Shown here: piece by piece, positions 7,155 through 12,799 of the stretch
Layout: every line of letters starts with the position of its first letter
Position numbering within the stretch: the stretch's first letter is position 1
From: an uncultured Pseudomonadota bacterium
GTDB lineage: Bacteria > Myxococcota_A > UBA796 > GCA-2862545
Length of the DNA: 12,799 nucleotides
Direction: 5' to 3'
Assembly: GCA_937891875.1 (NCBI GenBank)
Contig: CALATR010000841.1
Location: forward strand, 1 to 12,799
Program-made: the position numbers and the translations under genes
The notes under the pieces: generated by a model
Seen by the model: the letters and a program-made list of their open reading frames with translations, nothing else
Told to the model about the DNA's origin: nothing
Databases searched by the model: none

Positions 7155-10100
7155 CTACCGGACCATCACCCGCAGGTCGTACAGGTAGGACCAGTCGCCG
7201 CCGGTGCCGTTGTCGGACTGGAAGCTGGTGAAGTGGAACGCGTCCAGGGTGCGGCTGAAGCTCGAGCGCACGACCCCGTGGTAGCGGAAGCTATACTCGC
7301 TGCCGGTCCCGGTGCGGCTCGGGCAGGTGTAGCCGGGCATGTAGACCCGCTCGCCGGTCGACCAGGCGCTGGGCCAGGAGCCGCCCAGGGTGGTGCCGTC
7401 GCGGCAGAGCACGTTCAGGTCGTTGCCCGAGTCGTCCTCGACCCAGAAGAAGATCGACGAGTCCTCGTGGGAGTACATGTAGGTGTTGATGTCGGCGTAG
7501 ATCTCGCCGCCGTTGGGCCAGAAGATCTCGTCGTTGAAGTCGAACACGTTCGAGCCGCCGCCGGCCCAGCGCAGGGTGCGGGTGCTGACGATCTGGTAGC
7601 GGCCCATGTTGTTGATGGGGTTGTTGTCCCACTCGGCGCGGAAGGCGGACGTGGTGGGGATGCCGCCGGGCAGGTCGACCAGCACGGTCCAGCCGCCGCC
7701 CGCGGTGGTCATGTCGCACTCGACCACGTGGGTCGCGCTGTCGACGTAGATCGTGTAGCTTCCGTTTCCGCGATAGCCGGCGTCGTAATAGCTCTTGCAG
7801 CTGTCGAGGTTGCGGATTGTGGCCACGGCGGAGGAGGTCGACGCGCTGGTGTCGGTGCCGTCGAAGGCGACCGCGCGGCACTGCCAGCGCTCGCCCGGCG
7901 AGGTCACCGAGGAGGGGATGGTCACGGCGCTGGTGCTGGTGGGCGTGCTGTAGGTCGAGCCGTTGCGGAGCCAGGTGTAGCGGTAGGTGATGCTGTCGCC
8001 GTCGCTGTCCGCCGAGCCGGTCGCGGTGCAGGTCAGGGGGTCGGTCATCTCGGCGTCCGGCGCGGGCGAGAGGCTGACCGACGGTGCGGTCGGGGCGGTG
8101 TTGGCGATGGTCAGCGAGGTCGCGCGCACGACCGAGCTGTCGCCGTCCAGGGCTGTGACCTGCAGGTCGATGTCGTCGCCCTTGTCGAAGAGCGCGCCCG
8201 ACAAGGTGCTGGCCGTGCCCTCGACCGACCCGTTCACCTCCCAGCGGTACAGGTAGGAGATGCTGTCGCCGTCGATGTCGGACGCGGTGGGCACCGCAGT
8301 CAGGGTGTCGCGGGTGCGGGCTGGGCTCGGCGAGATCGCGATGGACAGGGTCGGCGGCGTGTTGACCGCGGTGGCGGTCGCGCTGCGGACGGTGGCGCCG
8401 CTGTCGGTGCCGTCGGTCGGCGTGACGTCGACCACGATGGTGTCCTTCTTGTCGAAGTCGGCGCCGGTGAGGCTGTCGCTGCGGGAGGCCTTGCTGACCC
8501 GGCGCACGCTCGTGCCATTGACCTTCCAGTCGTAGGTGAGGCTGACGCTGTCGCCGTCGGCGTCGGACACACCGGTGACCGTGGCCGTGACGGTATCGTT
8601 CGTCGCCGGCGACAGGTCGGACAGGGTGACGGTGGTCACGACCGGAGCGGTGTTGCTCACGGTGACGGTCGCCGAGGTGAGCGCTGTGCCGGCGTCGGTG
8701 CCGTCGGTCGGCGTGACCTCGCACTGCACGGTGTCGCCCTTGTCGAAGTCGGCGCCGTCCAGGGTCGCTGCGGTCGACACGACGCTGCCGTTGACCAGCC
8801 AGCGGTAGCGGTAGACCGGCGAGTCCCCGTCGTCGTCGACGAACCCGGCGGGAACGCAGCTGACGACGCTGCCCTCGCGGATCGTGGACGGCGAGAGCGA
8901 CACGCCCGTGATCGACGGCGCCGAGTTGACCGCGGTGATCGTCGCCGATCGGGCGGGGGCGCCGGTGTCCGTGCCGTCGGTCGGGGTGACGATGACGTAG
9001 ACGGTGTCGCCCTTGTCGAAGGCGCTGCTCGGCAGGGTGCCGCTGGTCTCGCCGACCAGGCTGCCGTTGACGTACCAGGCGTAGGTGTAGCTGATCGCAT
9101 CCCCGTCGGCGTCGGACGCGCTCACGGTCACGCGCACGTCCTCGCTCGTCTTCGGGCTCGACGGCGACAGGGTGAGGGTGTCGATCGCCGGTGCCGTGTT
9201 GAGCACGGTGACGCTGGCCGAGCGCACGGTGGCGCCATCGTCCGTGCCGTCGGTCGGGGTGACCTCGACGACCACGACCTGATCGCGATCGAAGCCTGCC
9301 GACGACAGGGTGGGTCCGCTGCCGGCGGTGCTGCCGTCCACGGTCCAGCGGTAGCGGTAGCGGATGGGGTCGCCGTCCACGTCGCTCGCCGAGCCGAGCA
9401 CGGCGGTGAGGGTGTCGCCCTCGCGCGGGGCGGTGTTGTCGATGGACACGCCGTCGAGCACGGGCGGGGTGTTCTGGATGAGCACCGGTCGCGCGGTGTA
9501 CTGCGGGCCCACGTCGTCGCCGTCGAACGGGCGCAGGCTGCAGCCGACGTTGTCGCCTCGGTCGAACCAGTCGCCGGACAGGGCCGGCTGGGTCGCGACC
9601 TCGATCGCGTTCACGGTCCAGGTGACGACCCAGCCCTCGGCGTCGCCGTCGACGTCGGTGAAGCCCTCGCCGACGCAGGTGAGGGTGCTGATCTCGGTGG
9701 GATCGGTCGGCTCGATGTGGGCGCCGGTGGCGTCGGGCGGGGTGTTGCCGATGACGACCGCGGCGCTGCGGACCGGCTCGCCGTCGACGAAGCCGTCGTT
9801 GGGCACGGCCTCGACCTCCACCTGCTCGCCCTTCGCGAAGAGCTCGGGTGAAAGCGCGTCTTCGGAGACGTCGGGAACCGCGACCCCGTCCACGTACCAG
9901 GTGAAGGTCCAGGTGAGGGGGTCGCCGTCGGGGTCCGCGCCGGTCGGCGTGGCGGTCAGGGTGTCGGCGGTCCGCGGGGCGTCGGGGGTGATCTGCACGC
10001 CGTCGGCGACGGGCGGCAGGTTCTCGATGTCGACGCTGGCCTCGGCGACCTCGGAGTCGGCCTCGCCGTCGTGGGCGGTGACCTGCACCGTCCAGCGCTC

Positions 10101-10628
10101 GCCGTGCTCGGTGAGGTCGGCGGAGAGGGTCGGTCCGGTCTCGCCGTCGACCACCGCGCCGTCGCGCAGCCACAGGTAGCTGTAGGTGAGCGCGTCGCCG
10201 TCGATGTCGTCGCCCAGGGGCTCGGCGACGAGATCGGTCTCGGTGTCCGGCGCCTCGGGGGCGATGGACACGGTCGCCGTGGGCGCGGTGTTGCCGATGG
10301 TGACGCTCGCCTCGCCCGCCGGAGCCACGTCGCCGCCGCCGCCGACGAAGGCGATGGGGGAGAGCACGACCCGCCAGGTCTGCCCCTTGGCAGTGATGCC
10401 CGCGGGCACGGTGTCGAGGTTCTGCAGGCTCTGGACCGGCGCGTCGTCGACGTACCAGCTGATCGCCACGCCCTCGCCGATGGGGCCGTCCACCAGCTGC
10501 ACGACGAGGTCGTCGGTGGTGGTTGGCGCGTCGGGGGTGAGCACGGGCTCGGGCCCGTCGCTGGGGGTGGTGAAGCAGCCGGCCAGCGCGAGGGACGCGG
10601 CCACCGAGACAACGAGCGTGCGGGTCAT
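7155..10628 (-). CDS. Lipoprotein with ten Ig/PKD-like domains and a C-terminal fibrinogen-like domain
   Basis: 1157 residues from ATG 10628 to TAG, with GGGAG six bases upstream. The N-terminus TLVVSVAASLALAGC is a lipoprotein signal (lipobox LAGC, Cys18). Domain 1 (about 24-112) is degenerate and lacks D-x-DGD. Domains 2-10 (113-202, 203-294, 295-385, 386-476, 477-567, 568-658, 659-755, 756-842, 843-939) show N-[TSL]-x-P, D-x-DGD, W-x-[VR]-[ND]-G and a closing beta strand. Cys pairs occur in domains 4, 7 and 10 (318/363, 591/636, 867/917). Residues 940-1157 begin like a fibrinogen C-terminal domain: Cys944, GSYTIYVDS, VVECDMTTAGGGWTVLV, then an aromatic-rich body with two further Cys. Fibrinogen-related domains bind acetylated sugars or proteins in animals. 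Here the domain is the likely tip of a membrane-anchored extracellular rod. Domains 5-8 are unusually alike (VTPTDGTD). Confidence 0.93.
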   Translation of the reverse strand: MTRTLVVSVAASLALAGCFTTPSDGPEPVLTPDAPTTTDDLVVQLVDGPIGEGVAISWYVDDAPVQSLQNLDTVPAGITAKGQTWRVVLSPIAFVGGGGDVAPAGEASVTIGNTAPTATVSIAPEAPDTETDLVAEPLGDDIDGDALTYSYLWLRDGAVVDGETGPTLSADLTEHGERWTVQVTAHDGEADSEVAEASVDIENLPPVADGVQITPDAPRTADTLTATPTGADPDGDPLTWTFTWYVDGVAVPDVSEDALSPELFAKGEQVEVEAVPNDGFVDGEPVRSAAVVIGNTPPDATGAHIEPTDPTEISTLTCVGEGFTDVDGDAEGWVVTWTVNAIEVATQPALSGDWFDRGDNVGCSLRPFDGDDVGPQYTARPVLIQNTPPVLDGVSIDNTAPREGDTLTAVLGSASDVDGDPIRYRYRWTVDGSTAGSGPTLSSAGFDRDQVVVVEVTPTDGTDDGATVRSASVTVLNTAPAIDTLTLSPSSPKTSEDVRVTVSASDADGDAISYTYAWYVNGSLVGETSGTLPSSAFDKGDTVYVIVTPTDGTDTGAPARSATITAVNSAPSITGVSLSPSTIREGSVVSCVPAGFVDDDGDSPVYRYRWLVNGSVVSTAATLDGADFDKGDTVQCEVTPTDGTDAGTALTSATVTVSNTAPVVTTVTLSDLSPATNDTVTATVTGVSDADGDSVSLTYDWKVNGTSVRRVSKASRSDSLTGADFDKKDTIVVDVTPTDGTDSGATVRSATATAVNTPPTLSIAISPSPARTRDTLTAVPTASDIDGDSISYLYRWEVNGSVEGTASTLSGALFDKGDDIDLQVTALDGDSSVVRATSLTIANTAPTAPSVSLSPAPDAEMTDPLTCTATGSADSDGDSITYRYTWLRNGSTYSTPTSTSAVTIPSSVTSPGERWQCRAVAFDGTDTSASTSSAVATIRNLDSCKSYYDAGYRGNGSYTIYVDSATHVVECDMTTAGGGWTVLVDLPGGIPTTSAFRAEWDNNPINNMGRYQIVSTRTLRWAGGGSNVFDFNDEIFWPNGGEIYADINTYMYSHEDSSIFFWVEDDSGNDLNVLCRDGTTLGGSWPSAWSTGERVYMPGYTCPSRTGTGSEYSFRYHGVVRSSFSRTLDAFHFTSFQSDNGTGGDWSYLYDLRVMVR
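7158..7811 (-). other. Fibrinogen-C-like tip domain
   Basis: Codes residues 940-1157 of the ten-domain lipoprotein. The first 45 residues match the fibrinogen signature: Cys, then G-x-Y-x-I, then V-x-C-D-M-T-T-x-GGGWTV. The remainder is about 170 residues, rich in Trp, Tyr and Phe, with Cys1085 and Cys1102. It lacks an obvious copy of the classic Ca2+ loop D-x-D next to the C-terminal Cys pair, so it may be a bacterial variant of the family. Confidence 0.8.
7812..10559 (-). repeat. Tandem array of ten ~90-residue Ig/PKD-like domain repeats
   Basis: One degenerate plus nine good units, of 90, 92, 91, 91, 91, 91, 97, 87 and 97 residues. In the middle part the DNA itself is repeated: the plus-strand block ccgtcggtcgg recurs at 8410, 8701, 8974 and 9247 (steps of 291, 273 and 273 bases). 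The block gtgtcgcccttgtcgaa or a one- or two-base variant recurs in the same phase. Confidence 0.88.
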
Positions 10629-10651
10629 GAGGAGCTCCCGGAAGAGGCCCC

Positions 10652-10681
10652 AGGATACGGCGTTGGCGGCGGGGGGATCAA
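10652..10681 (-). promoter_or_regulatory. Candidate sigma-70-type promoter of the fibrinogen-type lipoprotein
   Basis: On the minus strand, TTGATC (10681-10676, four of six bases of the -35 consensus) and TATCCT (10657-10652, four of six of the -10) are 18 bases apart. Transcription would begin about 17 bases before the ATG, which leaves room for the GGGAG ribosome binding site. The match is modest, but it is the best pair in an otherwise GC-rich gap. Confidence 0.35.
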
Positions 10682-10695
10682 TTCGCGGCGATCCC
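10674..10695. other. Inverted repeat after the leucine-rich repeat gene
   Basis: GGGATC (10674-10679) and GATCCC (10690-10695) are perfect 6-bp arms around a 10-base loop, 11 bases past the stop of the leucine-rich repeat gene. No U-run follows, so at best it is a weak terminator. It overlaps the -35 of the candidate promoter and could equally be an operator. Confidence 0.3.
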
Positions 10696-10705
10696 ACCGG
10701 CGGAC

Positions 10706-12799
10706 TCAGTCGCCGTTGCCCTCGATGAGGACCTCGCGGGGGCGGGGCTCCAGGCTGTTGAGCCACCAACGGGGGGCCGCGTCTCCGAGCGCCAGGTTGC
10801 CGACGATCTCCACCCGCTCCACGACCCTCGTGATCCCGTTCAGGCCCTCCATGTCCGTCAGCACGAGGTTCCACCGCAGCAGGACCGTGTCGACGGTGCC
10901 GGTGATGCCCGCGAGCCCGTCCAGGTGTGCGAGGTCGGGATTGCCCGACACGTCGATGTGGTCGACCGACTCGAGAGACGACAGCTCGATCGCCGCCACG
11001 CCCGTGCCCTGCAGGCGCAGCTCCCCCAGCGCGGTCAGCTTCGCGGCGCCGGAGAGGTCGGTCAGCGCGGGGGCGTCGACGATCTCCAGCTCGTCGGCGG
11101 ACGTCAGGCTGGCCAGTCCGTCCAGGCTCTGCAGGGCGGGGAGATCGGTGAGCTGCAGCTCCCCGTCCACGGTCTCGAGCGCGGGCGTCGGCACCTGCCG
11201 CACGGGCAGCCCGCGCAGGGATGCCCTGCCCATGCGGGTGAGGGCGGGCAGGCTCGCGTCGGGGTCCAGCGCCGGCAGCTTGTCCAGGATGACGAAGTCG
11301 TCCACCGCGGCCAGGTTGCCCAGCGCGCCGATGTCCACCAGCCGGTCGTTCGCGACCACCGAGAGGCTCCGGACCTGCTCCAGGCTGTCGAGGCCGTCCA
11401 GGCTGGTCAGCTCGGGGTTGCCGCCCACGAAGACGTCCGCCGCGGACGTGGCCCCCGACACGTCGGGCAGCGCGACCAGCGCGGCGTTGTAGCGGACTTC
11501 GAGATCGCCCTGCAGGCTCCCGATCCCGTCGAACCCGCGCGCGTCGACCAGGGAGTCGTTGCCGACGATCTGCAGCGCGCCGAGGTGCCCGAGTGGACCC
11601 TCGATCTCGAGGTGGCGCAGCCCGGGCGCGTTCCTCACCTCCAGGCGGCCGATCGACTCGATGGCAGGCAGGACCCGGATCTCGGTGAGCGCGAGGGACT
11701 CCAGGGTCAGCGAGCCGCCGATCTCGCGGAGCCCGTCCAGCGCATCGAGGTCCTCCAGGGCGGCCAGGCCAAACAGGGTGACGTCTCCCTCCACCCGCTG
11801 AAGGGCCGGCAGGCCGTCCAGGCTGCGCAGGCTCGCGTGCGATCGGACGGACAGGGTGCCGAGCCCGTCCGGATCGAGCCCGCCGACACCTTGGAGGGAG
11901 GCCAGCCGCGCGTTGTCGGTGAGGAGGAGGCCGTGGGGCAGCCGGCGCAGGCCGCCGAGCCCCCGCAGATCGGTCAGGCTGTGCGAGCTGGCGATCTGCA
12001 CGCCGCCGGCGGACTCCAGGCCAGCCAGGGCCTCCAGGCTGTCCACGTCGGACTCCAGCAGGTTGAAGAAGCCGACCGTGCGCAGGTTCGTGAGCGCGTC
12101 GACGGAGGGCACGCCCTGCAGGGTGAGGTGTCCGCCGACCTCTTCCAGCGCCGAGAGTCCGCCATCGAGGCTGATCGTCGAGCCGACGGACAGGTCTGCA
12201 CCCACGGTCTGCAGCGCGGTCACCCCGGACAGCGACCGCGGGGCGGCGTCGGTGACGTTGAAGCTCCCTCCGACGACTCGCAGGGCGGGCAGGTCCACCG
12301 CACCCGGCGCAGGGGTGCCGAGATCGCTGTGGATGAGGATCCGCACGTCGCCATCGACCTCCTCGAGGCTCTGCAGTCCCAGGAGGTCGACCTCGACCCC
12401 ACCGTCGATGCTGACGATGACGTCTCCGGTGACCCGCTCCACGTTCCGCAGGTCGCGGAAGAAGGGGGGCTGGCGGACGTCCGCCTCGAAGTCCTGGCGG
12501 AGCGAGATGTAGCCGTCGATCTCGGCGGCGCAGGCGTCGAGCACCGCAGCGGCGTCCTCGGCGCTGGCCACGTCACCGACAAAGGTGCCGCTCACGCCGG
12601 ATGGGCAGGGATTGTCGCTGCCACAGGCACCGAGGAGCGGCACCGCCAGCGACGGCAGCGCCGCGCCGTCGGCAGCGTCGAGCGCTGCATGGTAGCTCGC
12701 GCCGAGCAGCCGGCCCCACGCGGCGCTGCCGCCGTCGCTCGCACTCGCGCCCGTGCCGTAGAGCGGCGCGACCACGTGCACGATCGTGCGGAACGAGAG
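10706..12799 (-). CDS. Leucine-rich, receptor-L-domain-like repeat surface protein (5' end unresolved or beyond window)
   Basis: 697 codons are visible, open to the right edge, ending in IEGNGD and TGA. From about residue 95 (counted from the edge) the protein is a long run of 20-25-residue solenoid units of the type L-x-GL-x-x-L-x-x-V-x-G-x-L-x-[VIL], for example LDGLPALQRVEGDVTL and LDGLASLTSADELEIV. This matches the beta-helical receptor-L-domain/LRR-like proteins found in myxobacteria and in fungal Ecm33-type proteins. Such proteins are generally extracellular, with recognition or adhesion roles. Only three Cys occur: 59, 65 and 90. LAVPLLGAC ending at Cys59 looks like a lipobox. If Cys59 is lipidated, 65 and 90 are left as a neat disulphide pair. 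However, no start codon with a basic N-region precedes it in this frame. It lies 77 bases before the fibrinogen-type lipoprotein. Confidence 0.86.
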   Translation of the reverse strand, partial: LSFRTIVHVVAPLYGTGASASDGGSAAWGRLLGASYHAALDAADGAALPSLAVPLLGACGSDNPCPSGVSGTFVGDVASAEDAAAVLDACAAEIDGYISLRQDFEADVRQPPFFRDLRNVERVTGDVIVSIDGGVEVDLLGLQSLEEVDGDVRILIHSDLGTPAPGAVDLPALRVVGGSFNVTDAAPRSLSGVTALQTVGADLSVGSTISLDGGLSALEEVGGHLTLQGVPSVDALTNLRTVGFFNLLESDVDSLEALAGLESAGGVQIASSHSLTDLRGLGGLRRLPHGLLLTDNARLASLQGVGGLDPDGLGTLSVRSHASLRSLDGLPALQRVEGDVTLFGLAALEDLDALDGLREIGGSLTLESLALTEIRVLPAIESIGRLEVRNAPGLRHLEIEGPLGHLGALQIVGNDSLVDARGFDGIGSLQGDLEVRYNAALVALPDVSGATSAADVFVGGNPELTSLDGLDSLEQVRSLSVVANDRLVDIGALGNLAAVDDFVILDKLPALDPDASLPALTRMGRASLRGLPVRQVPTPALETVDGELQLTDLPALQSLDGLASLTSADELEIVDAPALTDLSGAAKLTALGELRLQGTGVAAIELSSLESVDHIDVSGNPDLAHLDGLAGITGTVDTVLLRWNLVLTDMEGLNGITRVVERVEIVGNLALGDAAPRWWLNSLEPRPREVLIEGNGD

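Noticed and set aside
8400..9270. CRISPR-like regular repeats
   Set aside because: The spacing is 273-291 bases, a multiple of three, and lies inside a continuous coding frame; these are protein-domain repeats.
5868..9851. Plus-strand open frame of 1327 codons opposite the TPR-like and fibrinogen-type genes
   Set aside because: Same signature: Gly/Val/Arg/Asp-rich, no recognisable fold. The repeated pattern simply mirrors the domain array on the other strand.
7155..10874. Longer version of the fibrinogen-type lipoprotein starting at 10874
   Set aside because: The first 82 residues are out-of-frame translation of the leucine-rich repeat gene. ATG 10628 has a ribosome binding site and begins a lipoprotein signal.

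Overview
The window is high in GC. Every gene I can support lies on the minus strand, so transcription runs from the right edge (about 12799) towards position 1. Many encoded proteins are predicted lipoproteins, and their mature N-termini are rich in Asp, Thr, Ser, Glu and Gly. One carries a eukaryote-like fibrinogen domain, and another a Cys-rich segment of a type common in myxobacterial surface proteins. This suggests a Myxococcota-like (deltaproteobacterial) genome. The assignment is an inference from style; no marker gene is present.

Layout in transcription order: (1) 10706-12799, a leucine-rich, receptor-L-domain-like repeat protein, cut by the window edge; (2) 7155-10628, an 1157-aa lipoprotein with ten Ig/PKD-like domains and a C-terminal fibrinogen-like domain; (3) 5862-7034, a secreted helical TPR-like protein that appears to start at CTG; (4) 4900-5787, an alpha/beta-hydrolase lipoprotein; (5) 4346-4903, a short secreted beta-rich protein overlapping the hydrolase stop by a GTGA; (6) 3712-4311, a TetR/AcrR regulator of the WHG type; (7) 671-3619, a 982-aa lipoprotein with nine Ig/PKD-like domains and a different C-terminal four-Cys domain; (8) 1-559, a Cys-containing lipoprotein running off the left edge.

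The main result concerns genes 2 and 7. Domains 2-10 of the fibrinogen-type protein line up one-to-one with domains 1-9 of the other, in order. Domain lengths, loop insertions and a Cys pair in every third domain all match. The two genes are therefore paralogues with the same lipid-anchored stalk and different tips. Between them lie the TPR-like gene and the compact hydrolase / beta-rich protein / TetR set. A likely reading is a locus building cell-surface rods with exchangeable tips, possibly for adhesion or recognition, with a regulator and a surface hydrolase nearby; that functional reading is inference.

All intergenic gaps are about 120 bases or shorter. Several hold short perfect or near-perfect inverted repeats that may be operators or leader hairpins. 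I see no rRNA, tRNA, CRISPR array, insertion sequence or convincing intrinsic terminator.
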